64,000 bases of DNA from Paenibacillus sp. FSL A5-0031 (GCF_001956295.1 NZ_MRTD01000003.1:1-64000), one strand, 5' to 3'. Numbered from the stretch's first letter, positions 8,692 through 18,341 are shown. Numbers and translations are program-made. Notes: generated by a model not told the origin, from the sequence alone.

Positions 8692-10029
8692 ATGAGAGAG
8701 AAACAGATACAATGGTTTGCAAGCACGGAAACCAAGCGATGGTTCAATAAAACGATAGAGGAAGCCGGTAATGGACATCATAATCTGACATTCTCAGGTG
8801 AGAGCTTTCAGCGGCTAGAAGGGTTTGGAGGCTGCTTTAACGAGCTTGGTTTTGCTGCTCTGCAGCATCTGCCGGAGGAAGAACGCAGTCAAGTGATGCA
8901 TGCGCTCTTTCATCCCGAAGGCGAGCATAAATTCAGTATTTGCAGGCTTCCGATAGGCGCTAGCGATTATGCACTGGAATGGTATAGCTTAAACGAAACA
9001 GACGGAGACTTAAGTATGGAGCATTTCTCCATTGCCCGTGATCAACAACATTTGATTCCTTATATTAAGGAAGCGCTAAAACTCAATCCTGAATTGAAGC
9101 TGTTCGCCTCTCCGTGGAGCCCTCCGACCTGGATGAAATTTCCGAAGGCGTACAATTACGGCACGCTGCGCTGGGAGAAAGAAATTTTAGAAGCGTACGC
9201 GCTCTATTTCGTAAAGTTTGTTGAGGCATACAAGGCAGAAGGCATTACGATTCACCAGGTTCATGTTCAAAATGAGGTGGTTGCGGATCAAAAGTTTCCT
9301 TCCTGCGTATGGACGGGCGAGCAGCTTCGTGAATTTATACGTGAATATTTGGGACCTGCCTTCGAGAGCCATGGACTCGATACAGAAATATGGCTTGGCA
9401 CAATTAATGCGCCGGAGGCATGGGATGAATGGCTGAAGAAGAAGGCAACTGATTTTGATGCGTATGCCAATACGGTGCTAAGCGACCCTGAAGCTTATAA
9501 ATATGTGAAGGGCGTGGGCTATCAATGGGCGGGCAAGCATGCTTTGCAGCGCACCGTTCAAAGCTATCCTGAGCTTCGTTATATGCAAACGGAAAATGAA
9601 TGCGGTGACGGTGAAAACAGTTGGTTCTATGCAAGATATGTGTTTAATCTCTATCATCATTATTTTACGAACGGCGTGAACGCTTATATTTACTGGAACA
9701 TGGTGCTGGAGCCAAAGGGCCGCAGCACATGGGGCTGGGAGCAAAATGCAATGCTGACCGTAGACAAGGAAAAGCAGCTTGCCATCCGTAATCCGGAGTA
9801 TTATGTGATGAAGCACTTTGCCCATTTCACTTCGCCTGATGATCGAAGAATAGGGCTGAAGGGTCCATGGACAGGCAATGCAATTGCTTTCGAGAAGCCA
9901 GACGGCACACGCATCATCGTCTTAACGAATCCATTCAAGGAAAAAAGGGAGCTGCGTCTGTCCGTCGGCTCCAAACTCCAGCTGCTCGAGCTGGAACCGG
10001 AATCCTTTCATACGATCGTCATTCCATGA
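8692..10029 (+). CDS. GH30 family glycoside hydrolase, cytoplasmic
   Basis: 445 residues when started at ATG 8692, which has AAGTGAGG 9 bp upstream; GTG 8677 would sit within that ribosome site. The fold is a GH30 (beta/alpha)8 barrel with beta-sandwich, opening RLEGFGGCFNE. The predicted acid/base is Glu195 in HVQNEVVADQ and the nucleophile Glu301 in MQTENECGDG; SPWSPPTWMKF is a typical family block. There is no signal peptide, so it should act on imported oligosaccharides. GH30 includes beta-glucosidase, beta-xylosidase, beta-1,6-glucanase and beta-1,6-galactanase; the substrate cannot be fixed from sequence. Its promoter is shared in type with the downstream ABC transporter, so it belongs to the same sugar unit. 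Confidence 0.88.
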   Translation: MREKQIQWFASTETKRWFNKTIEEAGNGHHNLTFSGESFQRLEGFGGCFNELGFAALQHLPEEERSQVMHALFHPEGEHKFSICRLPIGASDYALEWYSLNETDGDLSMEHFSIARDQQHLIPYIKEALKLNPELKLFASPWSPPTWMKFPKAYNYGTLRWEKEILEAYALYFVKFVEAYKAEGITIHQVHVQNEVVADQKFPSCVWTGEQLREFIREYLGPAFESHGLDTEIWLGTINAPEAWDEWLKKKATDFDAYANTVLSDPEAYKYVKGVGYQWAGKHALQRTVQSYPELRYMQTENECGDGENSWFYARYVFNLYHHYFTNGVNAYIYWNMVLEPKGRSTWGWEQNAMLTVDKEKQLAIRNPEYYVMKHFAHFTSPDDRRIGLKGPWTGNAIAFEKPDGTRIIVLTNPFKEKRELRLSVGSKLQLLELEPESFHTIVIP

Positions 10030-10047
10030 GGATGATGAAAGCATATA

Positions 10048-10083
10048 AACTAACGCCAGCAATCGATGGGGCGTTAGTTTTTT
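10048..10083 (+). terminator. Rho-independent terminator after GH30
   Basis: Perfect 10-bp stem AACTAACGCC / GGCGTTAGTT with a 12-nt loop, followed by a T run. Confidence 0.85.
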
Positions 10084-10124
10084 GCACACAATAGCTAGAA
10101 GAGAAGCGGGAGGCGAGAGAGCAA

Positions 10125-11903
10125 ATGTTGGCCAAGCTAATCCGTATACTGACAGAGCCCTTCCGGCGCAGTATTCGGAATAAATTGATTTTTACGATGA
10201 TTTTTTTATCCGTTATTCCGATTATAGCGGTTACTGCCTTGGCCGCCGAAAACAACCGAAAGTCGATGGAAGCGGAAGTTATCGGAACGAATTTATCCAA
10301 TATGAAGTGGACTGGCGTCTACTTGGGCGAGCAGTTCTCGCAATTGAACAATCTCGTTTATTCCGTTCTCATCAGCCCTCATCTTAGTGATTATTTGGCA
10401 AGCACAGAGGGTTCGCTGCTCATTAACCAATTTGCCGCTCAAAAAAATATTATGGATACGCTGAGCAATTTGTTTTATTCCGCAGGAAATCATGTCATCG
10501 GCGTCGAGCTGTTTTTGAAAGAGCCGCGGAAACTGTTTACCATAAGCGGAAATCAATATGATTTGGAAACCTCGCCTACGATCCCTTCTCCTTATAAGCA
10601 GCTATTTGAGGAAAATAAAGATTTTCTTATTCAATCTAATAATGGGGATGAAGGTCACTTTCAATTGATTCGGAGCATTAACCGTTTTGAGAATCGGGAG
10701 AAGCTAGGCGGTATCTCGCTTAAAATTCGCTGGTCGATGCTTGATCAGACGCTCGATTTGATAGGTCGCGGCAAGGATCATCAGGTTCTGATCGCGAGCG
10801 AAGACGGAAATGTGCTTTATCAACGTTTCGGAGAGCGCCCCTCGGATAACATTATGCTGCGGATCAAGGAAACAACAGAGGATCAAGGTTATTTCCGCAT
10901 GTCGAAGGCGTACGTCTTCTATAACACGATTGATCCCGTCGGCTTGAAGCTGATTACGATTATTCCGACCAGCTTTATTAATAAGAGCGCGCAATCGACG
11001 ATGCGATTTGGCCTTATCGTAGGCGCAATTTCTATCGTGCTGTCGATTTTGATTGCTATTTTGTTAGCATGGCGGACGGCCACGCCAATTGTTACGCTCG
11101 CAAGATCGATGCAGGGCCTTGGCATCATCAAGGAAACAGAGCTGCCTCAAAGCAACCGCGTAGATGAAATCGGCTTGCTTGAAACGAAGCTTTACAACAT
11201 GTCATACCGCATTAGAGAGCATATTAAAACGGAATACAGCATCAATCTAGAGAAAAAAACCGCGGAGCTTAAAGCGCTCCAAGCGCAAATCAATCCGCAT
11301 TTTTTGCAAAATACACTTCAAATGATCGGCAGCATGCTCTTTACGAAAAAACCTGCGGAGAGCTACGAAATCATTCGATCGCTTAGCGATATGTTTCGAT
11401 ATGTCATTCGCGATCCGAACGATCTCGCCTCTTTAAAAGCAGAAATCGATCATTTAAACAATTATATGCTTATCCAGAAGCAGCGTTTTTACTCCAAGCT
11501 TACTTATCACACGGAAATGGACGAGTCCATGATGCTTTCTCCTATTCCGAAGCTGACGCTTCAGCCAATTGTTGAAAATGCTTTTTTCCATGGACTAGAA
11601 AATAAATCAGGTCATTGGGAGCTTAGCGTGAGCGTAGCGCGTGAGCATGATAAAGTTCGAATTCGAATCCGTGACAATGGCGTCGGCATACGCGAGGATA
11701 AGCTTGCCGACCTGCAAAAGCGGCTTCACCAACATAGCGGACAGGTTTGGACGCACGGCAATCGCATCGGCATTCAAAATGTTGCGTCCCGCATTCAAAT
11801 GCATTTTGGCCCAGACTATGGGATTACGATTGAAAGCGAGTTAGGAGCGGGAACGACGGTCACCGTCTCGATTCCAATAGCAGGGGGAGATCAGCATGCT
11901 TAA
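10125..11903 (+). CDS. YesM-type sensor histidine kinase
   Basis: 592 residues. A transmembrane helix at about 20-43 and another at about 288-310 flank an extracytoplasmic sensor region, followed by a HAMP linker. The kinase core of the LytS/YesM class begins at about 380 (ALQAQINPHFLQNTLQMIGS), with phospho-acceptor His392. The ATP-binding N box is LQPIVENAFFHG and the G box IRDNGVGI. The gene has a GGGAGG ribosome site and overlaps the response-regulator gene by 8 bp, so the two form one system. Such kinases typically sense an extracellular sugar, sometimes with the binding protein; the ligand here is unknown. Confidence 0.92.
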   Translation: MLAKLIRILTEPFRRSIRNKLIFTMIFLSVIPIIAVTALAAENNRKSMEAEVIGTNLSNMKWTGVYLGEQFSQLNNLVYSVLISPHLSDYLASTEGSLLINQFAAQKNIMDTLSNLFYSAGNHVIGVELFLKEPRKLFTISGNQYDLETSPTIPSPYKQLFEENKDFLIQSNNGDEGHFQLIRSINRFENREKLGGISLKIRWSMLDQTLDLIGRGKDHQVLIASEDGNVLYQRFGERPSDNIMLRIKETTEDQGYFRMSKAYVFYNTIDPVGLKLITIIPTSFINKSAQSTMRFGLIVGAISIVLSILIAILLAWRTATPIVTLARSMQGLGIIKETELPQSNRVDEIGLLETKLYNMSYRIREHIKTEYSINLEKKTAELKALQAQINPHFLQNTLQMIGSMLFTKKPAESYEIIRSLSDMFRYVIRDPNDLASLKAEIDHLNNYMLIQKQRFYSKLTYHTEMDESMMLSPIPKLTLQPIVENAFFHGLENKSGHWELSVSVAREHDKVRIRIRDNGVGIREDKLADLQKRLHQHSGQVWTHGNRIGIQNVASRIQMHFGPDYGITIESELGAGTTVTVSIPIAGGDQHA

Positions 11904-12957
11904 AGTATTCATTGTGGATGATGAGAGCTGGGCAAGAGACATCATCAAAGCGTTCGGAGAATGGGAAAGCCTCGGCATGGAAATTGTAGGAGAAGCAGAG
12001 GACGGTACAGAAGCGCTTCGAATGATGGAGGTTTTGCAGCCTCATATTGTCATTACGGATATGCGGATGCCCGGAACAGATGGCGCTGCGCTGCTGCAGC
12101 AGCTTAATGACCAGTTTCCAGCAATTAAGACGATCGTCGTCAGCGGGTATGATGATTTTCAATATGCCAAACATGCGCTTCGCTTCAAGGCGATGGATTA
12201 TCTGCTTAAACCAGTTGATCCGAAAGAACTAAATACGGCGCTGCAAAATTGCAAAAGCGGGCTTGAAGCTGTTCAAATGGAGCGTGGAACAATATCACTT
12301 GATCTTGATATTTCATATACATTGGCATCGTATAAGAAGCTTTTAAAGTTGCGTTTCAATGAGCTGAATACAGATGGCGTTAAGACAACGCTTGATCAAA
12401 TGATGAAGGAGCTTGAGCAGAGCGGAATTACAAAAGCGGTCATGCTGGAGCAGGTTGTACAAGAGCTGCTTCTGCTGCTTAAGGAATTAATGAATGCTAA
12501 TTCACAAGACAGCGACTCGCTGCATGCGCCGTATGGTCATGAAATCACCCAGTCAAGTGAGAATACAGCTGCTTTTCTTACCCATCATTATTTGACTACA
12601 CTAGGGCAGCTTATTCAGCAGCGCAAATTTAAAAACAAATTGAATTTGGATGAAGTTAGGCTGTATATGGAGAAACATTATACGGAGCCGGTTACGCTGG
12701 AGCAGCTCGCTAGAGCTTTTTTTGTGAGCAAGGAATATTTGAGTAAAGTGTTCAAGCAGGAATATGGACGCAATGTCACGGATTATATGCTGCACCTACG
12801 CATGGTGAAGGCAAAAGAGTGGCTGATGGATGAGAGCATTCCTATTAAAGCGATTGCGGAAATGGCGGGTTACGAGGATATCACCTATTTTTATCGTGTG
12901 TTCAAGAAACATTTTGGCATCGCGCCAGGTGAAATGAGGAAGAGCAGCGAGGTTTAA
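11896..12957 (+). CDS. YesN-type AraC-family response regulator
   Basis: 353 residues. Receiver domain at 1-120 with phospho-acceptor Asp55 (IVITDMRMPGTDG) and switch Lys in DYLLKPVDP. A helical linker follows, then an AraC-type double HTH at about 250-350 (LDEVRLYMEKHYTEPVTLEQ, ending with AEMAGYEDITYFYRVFKKHF). It is co-translated with the kinase. Likely targets are the two copies of the 59-bp element ahead of GH30 and of the binding-protein gene, whose 10-bp-spaced direct repeats suit this DNA-binding class. That assignment is inferred from position and motif. Confidence 0.92.
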   Translation: MLKVFIVDDESWARDIIKAFGEWESLGMEIVGEAEDGTEALRMMEVLQPHIVITDMRMPGTDGAALLQQLNDQFPAIKTIVVSGYDDFQYAKHALRFKAMDYLLKPVDPKELNTALQNCKSGLEAVQMERGTISLDLDISYTLASYKKLLKLRFNELNTDGVKTTLDQMMKELEQSGITKAVMLEQVVQELLLLLKELMNANSQDSDSLHAPYGHEITQSSENTAAFLTHHYLTTLGQLIQQRKFKNKLNLDEVRLYMEKHYTEPVTLEQLARAFFVSKEYLSKVFKQEYGRNVTDYMLHLRMVKAKEWLMDESIPIKAIAEMAGYEDITYFYRVFKKHFGIAPGEMRKSSEV

Positions 12958-12961
12958 AAAT

Positions 12962-13031
12962 GTCCAACGAAAGAGTCTAATTCTGTCCAATTAAACGCTT
13001 TCATTTTTTAGATACAATGAAAGCGTAAACA
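12962..13031 (+). promoter_or_regulatory. promoter with direct-repeat operator and two cre sites (binding-protein operon)
   Basis: Second copy of the element at 8600. GTCCAA, GTCTAA and GTCCAA repeats keep identical spacing (12962, 12975, 12985), the -10 is TACAAT (13013-13018), and no consensus -35 is present. Cre-like sites are ATTAAACGCTTTCA (12990-13003) and TGAAAGCGTAAACA (13018-13031), the latter covering the expected transcription start. The regulator gene ends 4 bp before the element, so transport genes can be expressed independently of the sensor pair. Confidence 0.65.
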
Positions 13032-13058
13032 AAACAAGCTTCTGGGAGGTCAAATGAG

Positions 13059-14354
13059 ATGAAAAAAATAGTTAAAGGCTTACTCGTTACGATGCTCGCG
13101 ACAACACTGTTAGCTGGCTGCGGCAGCAATACAAATAATGCTGGCAGCACAGATGGGGCAGCAAGCGGCGGCGGTGAAGTTAGGAGCGTAAAGCTGAAAA
13201 TGTTCATTGCTCAGCCTCGTTTTAAAGAGCATTACGATAAATATATTGCTGACTTCGTAGCCAAGGAAAAAGCTGAGAAAAACATCGACGTGTCGGTACA
13301 GCTCGAAATGCCGACAGCCGATAATGCGGCGCAAATTTTGAAGACGCGCCTTGCCTCCAATGATGCACCTGATATTTTCGCGCTTCATGCCATTAACGAA
13401 ATTCCTTCTTACTACAAAGCAGGTTACTTAGAGGATTTATCCGATCAGCCTTTTGTCGGCAAGCTGCTGGACAGCGTTAAACCTTCAGTTACAACGACAG
13501 ATGGTAAAGTCGTAGCCGTTCCTCTGGAAACCTTGTCTTGGGGCTACTTGTACAACAAAAAGATCTTTACGGATCTTGGCATTACACCTCCAAAAACGCT
13601 GACAGAAATGAAAGCGGTTGTCGAGAAGCTGAAAGCGAATAAGGTAACGCCTTTTGTGCTTTCATATAAGGAAGCTTGGATTCCACAGCTCGTGCTGCCG
13701 CTCGCAGCGGGCGCACTTATCAATACGGAGGATGCTGATTTCATCGAACGGATGAATAAGGATGAAGGCTCCTTTACAGAGCTAAAAGCAATGTTCGACA
13801 TCTTTGATCTTATCAATGCGAACGGAACGGAAAAAGCGACAGAAGTGGGCGGCGATGATGGCGCAGCAGCGTTTGCAGCAGGCAAAGGCGCAATGTGGCT
13901 GCAAGGGCCGTGGTACGCAGAAACAATTCTTAAATCCAATCCGGATCTTGATTTTGGTGTAGCACCTCTGCCAATCAATGACAATCCAGATGCGACTCTT
14001 ATTAACCTAAGTGCTTCGACTTCTCTTGCTGTTTCTAAGAGCACAAAAAACAAGGAAGTCGCGCTGGATTTCATCAACTACATTCTGGATGACACTGCTT
14101 CAAATGCTTTCTTCCAAGCGCTTAAATTCAACCCAATCTCCACCGTGCATACGTATGAGAGCTATCCATGGGTTAATGATGCAACAGCTTATGTGAAAGA
14201 AGGCAAGTCTTATCAAGACCCAGCTATTCCTCAATCCGTGAAGGATGAAGTGGGCAAAGGGCTGCAAGCGTATTATGCCGGTCAATTATCGCAAGATGAC
14301 GTACTCAAAGCACTTGATAAAGCTTGGAAATCGTACAACAAGGTAAATAAATAA
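13059..14354 (+). CDS. sugar ABC transporter solute-binding lipoprotein (family 1)
   Basis: 431 residues with a lipoprotein signal (LLAGC, Cys at about 21) and a Gly/Ser/Asn-rich linker. The mature part is a family-1 binding protein with the usual sugar-binding landmarks (SNDAPDIFALHAINEI, GYLYNKKIFTDLGI, AMWLQGPWYAE). It should deliver an oligosaccharide to the permeases encoded next. Its ribosome site is GGGAGG. It is the first gene of a four-gene unit ending with GH42. A hairpin between it and the permease genes probably sets binding-protein excess. Confidence 0.92.
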   Translation: MKKIVKGLLVTMLATTLLAGCGSNTNNAGSTDGAASGGGEVRSVKLKMFIAQPRFKEHYDKYIADFVAKEKAEKNIDVSVQLEMPTADNAAQILKTRLASNDAPDIFALHAINEIPSYYKAGYLEDLSDQPFVGKLLDSVKPSVTTTDGKVVAVPLETLSWGYLYNKKIFTDLGITPPKTLTEMKAVVEKLKANKVTPFVLSYKEAWIPQLVLPLAAGALINTEDADFIERMNKDEGSFTELKAMFDIFDLINANGTEKATEVGGDDGAAAFAAGKGAMWLQGPWYAETILKSNPDLDFGVAPLPINDNPDATLINLSASTSLAVSKSTKNKEVALDFINYILDDTASNAFFQALKFNPISTVHTYESYPWVNDATAYVKEGKSYQDPAIPQSVKDEVGKGLQAYYAGQLSQDDVLKALDKAWKSYNKVNK

Positions 14355-14365
14355 ACAGCACATGC

Positions 14366-14514
14366 TCGGGATGAAGGGGAGACAAGGAGATTCTGCATTC
14401 TGCTTCGCTTCATCCCGATTTTAAAAAATAAGAGAGTGTATCATTTTCTCATGCTTATCTTATATTTCACCGTCAAAGCTACTCAGCGTCTAAAGAACGC
14501 CGAAGACGCTTTTG
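14366..14514 (+). terminator. intercistronic hairpins between binding protein and permease genes
   Basis: First hairpin: 11-bp stem TCGGGATGAAG (14366-14376) with CTTCATCCCGA (14408-14418), followed by TTTTAAAAAA. Second: AGCGTCT (14485-14491) with AGACGCT (14504-14510), followed by TTTG. Neither has a long T run, so partial termination or 3'-end protection is more likely than a full stop. No gene is seen in this 194-bp gap. Confidence 0.6.
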
Positions 14515-14548
14515 CTCAGTAAAGACACATAGGAGAGGGGCGGATACT

Positions 14549-15433
14549 GTGCCGATCAAGAGCTACAAAAAATACATCTCGTTATTTACGTTTGTCGCGC
14601 CCGCTTTTATTTTGTACGCGATCTTCCTGCTGATTCCAACGCTCGGCGGAATGTTTTACAGCTTCACGGATTGGAATGGCTTGAATCGTGACTATGACTT
14701 TATTGGATTGGGCAACTTTATTGAAGCGCTTAGAGACGATCCCGATTTTGTCGGTTCGTTATTGTTCACCTTGAAGTATGTGCTGTTCATGGTTGTGCTG
14801 CAAAATGTTTTTGCGCTGCTGCTGGCTGTATTTATTGAATCACGCCGCAAAAGCAAAGGTTTCTTCCGTACCATTTTCTTCATGCCTAACATGATAAGCA
14901 CGATTATCAGCGCATTTATGTGGACATTTGTATTCGCGCAGGTGCTTCCTCAGCTGGCAGAAAAGACAGCGCTTACGTTTCTAGATCAAGCTTGGATCGG
15001 TGATCCAAAAGTAAGCTTCTTCTCGATTCTGACCGTTTCCCTCTGGAACGGCGTCGGCTATATGATGATCATTTATTTGGCAGGACTGCAAGGTGTGCCT
15101 CAAAGCTTGAAGGAAGCAGCTGTTATCGATGGCGCTACCGCTTTCCAAACGTTTCGCAATGTGACGCTGCCGATGATTTCACATGCGATTACGATCTGTT
15201 TCTTCCTTACGCTAAACGGCGCGTTTAAAGTGTTCGAGGTTGTATATGGCTTGACAGGCGGAGGACCAGGGCGAAGCACGCAGGTTATTACGATGAACAT
15301 TTATGAGGAAGCCTTCTCAAACAACTTCCGATATGGTTATGCCAGCGCAAAATCGGTCATTCTATTCGTGATTATTCTCATCTTCACATTTATCCAAATT
15401 CGTGTCATGAAGAAAAGAGAGGTGGAAGCATGA
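14549..15433 (+). CDS. sugar ABC transporter permease, MalF type
   Basis: 294 residues with about six transmembrane helices and the cytoplasmic EAA loop (LKEAAVIDGATAFQTFRNVTLP) that docks on the ATPase. It starts at GTG with AGGAGAGGGG upstream and overlaps the next permease gene by 4 bp (ATGA). No cognate ATPase is encoded in the operon; sugar importers of this type in Bacillales commonly use a shared MsmX-like ATPase encoded elsewhere. Confidence 0.93.
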   Translation: MPIKSYKKYISLFTFVAPAFILYAIFLLIPTLGGMFYSFTDWNGLNRDYDFIGLGNFIEALRDDPDFVGSLLFTLKYVLFMVVLQNVFALLLAVFIESRRKSKGFFRTIFFMPNMISTIISAFMWTFVFAQVLPQLAEKTALTFLDQAWIGDPKVSFFSILTVSLWNGVGYMMIIYLAGLQGVPQSLKEAAVIDGATAFQTFRNVTLPMISHAITICFFLTLNGAFKVFEVVYGLTGGGPGRSTQVITMNIYEEAFSNNFRYGYASAKSVILFVIILIFTFIQIRVMKKREVEA

Positions 15434-16257
15434 GACAGAATAAATCAACCTCCCTCCTTATTACCATTTTCCTGTCGATTGGGGCTGCGATCTCTTTTTT
15501 CCCGATTTACTTGGCGGTTATTAACTCGTTTAAGACACAAGGTGAGATGTTCAAATCGTTCGTCTCGCTGCCATCAAAGATTCAATTCGATAATTATGTA
15601 AATGCTTTTCATCAAATCAACTTGCTGGGCAGCACACTCAACTCGATCATTATTTCGGTGCTCGGCATCGGCGGTATCGTCTTTTGTGCATCGCTTGCTG
15701 GCTATAAGCTGTCACGTACGAGCGGAAAGATAAGCAATTTGATTTTTTTCCTGTTTATCGCTTCCATGCTTGTGCCGTTTCATTCGATTATGATTCCATT
15801 GACTAGAATGGCCAAAGCCTTGTCTGTTCAAGGCAGTACGTATGGGCTTGCAATCATATATATTGGACTCGGCGTCAATATGGCGATCTTTCTGTATCAT
15901 GGCTTCGTGAAGTCTATCCCTAAGGAGCTGGAGGAGGCGGCGCAAATTGATGGTTGCAATGAATATCAAACGTTCTTTAAAATTATTTTCCCGCTGCTTG
16001 TGCCGATTACGGTGACGATAGCGATTTTAGATTTCCTCTGGATCTGGAATGATTTCCTGCTGCCGCTGCTCATGCTGACGGACGTAAGCAATTACACGCT
16101 TATCTTATCGACAAACACGCTCTTCGGTGAGTATAACAAAGAATGGTCGCTTATTTTGGCGGCGCTCGTACTGACCGCGATTCCAGTCATTATTATTTAC
16201 TCGTTCTTCCAAAAGTTTATTATGCATGGGATTGCCGAGGGGGCTGTTAAAGGATGA
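15430..16257 (+). CDS. sugar ABC transporter permease, MalG type
   Basis: 275 residues with six predicted transmembrane helices, N-terminal SLLITIFLSIGAAISFFPIY and the EAA loop KELEEAAQIDGCNEYQTFFK. It pairs with the MalF-type permease. It is translationally coupled at both ends: ATGA overlaps with the gene before and with the GH42 gene after. Confidence 0.93.
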   Translation: MRQNKSTSLLITIFLSIGAAISFFPIYLAVINSFKTQGEMFKSFVSLPSKIQFDNYVNAFHQINLLGSTLNSIIISVLGIGGIVFCASLAGYKLSRTSGKISNLIFFLFIASMLVPFHSIMIPLTRMAKALSVQGSTYGLAIIYIGLGVNMAIFLYHGFVKSIPKELEEAAQIDGCNEYQTFFKIIFPLLVPITVTIAILDFLWIWNDFLLPLLMLTDVSNYTLILSTNTLFGEYNKEWSLILAALVLTAIPVIIIYSFFQKFIMHGIAEGAVKG

Positions 16258-18251
16258 ATAAGCTGTTATATGGCGTCGCTTATTATGACGAATATATGCC
16301 TTATGAGCGATTAGATGAGGATATTCGGATGATGAAGGAAGCAGGCATTAACGTGGTTCGAATCGCGGAATCGACATGGAGCACACATGAGCCGCAAAAC
16401 GGCGTATTCGACTTCTCATCCGTAGACAGAGTACTGGATGCGATGTACAAAGCCGGTATCGCCGTCATTGTTGGCACACCAACCTATGCCGTGCCTGCTT
16501 GGATGGTCAAGGAGCACCCAGATGTACTTGCCGTAACCCCTCGCGGACCAGGCAAATACGGCGCTCGCCAAATTATGGATATTACGAATGCTGCTTATCT
16601 TTTCTATTCAGAGCGAATCATCCGCAAGCTCATTAGCCGCGTAAGTACACATCCAGCCGTGATTGGCTATCAGACGGATAATGAAACGAAACATTATGAT
16701 ACGGCGGGACCAAATGTCCAGCTGCAGTTCGTCAAATATATGAGGGATACTTATGAAACGCTGGACGTCGTTAATCAGCTGTTTGGGCTTGATTATTGGA
16801 GCAATCGCATCAACAGCTGGGAGGAGTTCCCTTCCGTTATCGGCACAATCAATGGCAGCTTAGGCGCGGAGTTCGCGAAGTTCCAGCGGAAGCTGGTAAA
16901 TGAGTTTTTGGCATGGCAGGTCTCTATCGTGAACGAATATAAGCAGCCGGGACAATTTGTAACTCAAAACTTTGATTTTGAATGGCGAGGCTACTCATTT
17001 GGCGTTCAGCCTTCCGTTGATCACTTTGCTGCTTCAGAGCCCTTTGATATTGCGGGCGTCGATATTTATCATCCTTCGCAGAATGATTTAACCGGCATCG
17101 AAATCTCATTTGGCGGCGACATGACACGTTCGCTCAAAAACGATAATTACTTAGTGCTCGAAACGCAGGCACAGGCCTTTCCGCATTGGACGCCATATCC
17201 CGGGCAATTGCGCTTGCAGGCGTTCAGCCACCTTGCTTCCGGCGCCAATATGGTCGCGTATTGGCACTGGCATTCGATTCACAATTCGTTCGAAACGTAT
17301 TGGAAGGGGCTGCTCAGCCATGATTTTCAGCCTAATCCTGTTTATAACGAAGCCAAAACGATCGGTGCGGATTTTGCTAGGCTGAGCGAGGATCTTGCCA
17401 ACTTGCGCAAAAACAATCAAGTGGCTGTAATGGTCAGCAACGAGGCTTTATCCGCAATGGAATGGTTTAAGCTTCCCGATGGCAAAACCTACAATGATGT
17501 TGTTCGCGCACTCTATGACGAATTGTACAAGCTTAACGTCGAGGTCGATTTTATTCAGCCGACCTGCGCCCACTTGGATAAATACAAGATGATTGTCGTA
17601 CCAGCGCTTTATGCTGCCCCTTCAGAGAGTTTAGAGCGATTAAATGAATTCGTACGAAGCGGAGGACATGTCGTTTATACGTTCAAAAGCGGCTTCGCCG
17701 ACGAGGTCATTAAGGTACGTACTTCACAGCAGCCCGGTATCATACAAGCAGCTTGCGGCATATCCTATAGCATGTTCGTAACGCCAAATCATGTCGGTTT
17801 AAAAGGCCCGCTGATCGATCAGAGTAACGAGGCGAAAGAGGTTGAAGCGTGGATGGAGCTCATCACGCCAACAACCGCTGAAGTGCTGGCTTCTTATGAT
17901 CATGCGCAGTGGGGTGAATATGCGGCAATTACAAGAAATAACTATGGAAAAGGAACAGCTACCTATATAGGATGCTTGCCTGGTCCTGCTGTTGTAAGAC
18001 GTGTGCTATGCGGGGCTTTGCAGAATGCAGGTCTTTGGGGCGCAGAGCAAGAGCTTGTTTCTCCAATCATCGTAAAATCAGGCTTGAATAGTAGCGGAAA
18101 GAATATACGATATTATTTCAACTACTCAGATGATGCCGTTACATTTGACTATAAACATCAGGACGGTACTGAGCTGCTGAATGGTAGTAAAGTTACTAGT
18201 GGACAACAGCTGGAGCTCGCACCATGGGGCTTTCTCATCATATCAGCCTAA
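16254..18251 (+). CDS. GH42 family beta-galactosidase
   Basis: 665 residues, full length for GH42. Begins LYGVAYYDEYMPYERLDEDI. The catalytic acid/base lies in YQTDNETKHY (Glu at about 143) and the nucleophile in LVLETQAQAFPHW (Glu at about 303). A trimerisation domain (VAVMVSNEALSAMEWF) and a C-terminal beta domain follow. There is no signal peptide, so it cleaves imported beta-galactosides or possibly alpha-L-arabinopyranosides. It is the last gene of the transport operon and overlaps the permease gene by 4 bp. With the co-regulated GH30 this suggests an imported beta-linked galactose-containing oligosaccharide (inference). Confidence 0.92.
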   Translation: MNKLLYGVAYYDEYMPYERLDEDIRMMKEAGINVVRIAESTWSTHEPQNGVFDFSSVDRVLDAMYKAGIAVIVGTPTYAVPAWMVKEHPDVLAVTPRGPGKYGARQIMDITNAAYLFYSERIIRKLISRVSTHPAVIGYQTDNETKHYDTAGPNVQLQFVKYMRDTYETLDVVNQLFGLDYWSNRINSWEEFPSVIGTINGSLGAEFAKFQRKLVNEFLAWQVSIVNEYKQPGQFVTQNFDFEWRGYSFGVQPSVDHFAASEPFDIAGVDIYHPSQNDLTGIEISFGGDMTRSLKNDNYLVLETQAQAFPHWTPYPGQLRLQAFSHLASGANMVAYWHWHSIHNSFETYWKGLLSHDFQPNPVYNEAKTIGADFARLSEDLANLRKNNQVAVMVSNEALSAMEWFKLPDGKTYNDVVRALYDELYKLNVEVDFIQPTCAHLDKYKMIVVPALYAAPSESLERLNEFVRSGGHVVYTFKSGFADEVIKVRTSQQPGIIQAACGISYSMFVTPNHVGLKGPLIDQSNEAKEVEAWMELITPTTAEVLASYDHAQWGEYAAITRNNYGKGTATYIGCLPGPAVVRRVLCGALQNAGLWGAEQELVSPIIVKSGLNSSGKNIRYYFNYSDDAVTFDYKHQDGTELLNGSKVTSGQQLELAPWGFLIISA

Positions 18252-18257
18252 ATAGTA

Positions 18258-18300
18258 GGAACCTTCCGATCACTTTTACTGTGATTTTGAAGGTTCTTTT
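18258..18300 (+). terminator. terminator of the GH42 operon
   Basis: GGAACCTTC and inner ATCAC pair with GTGAT and GAAGGTTC; the stem is followed by TTTT. Confidence 0.75.
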
Positions 18301-18341
18301 GTACTTTGTAAGACATTTAGGCGGGCTTCATGCTCTTGATC

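Noticed and set aside
13544-14077. 177-codon minus-strand ORF
   Set aside because: Antisense to the well-supported binding lipoprotein gene; Ser-rich composition typical of shadow frames.
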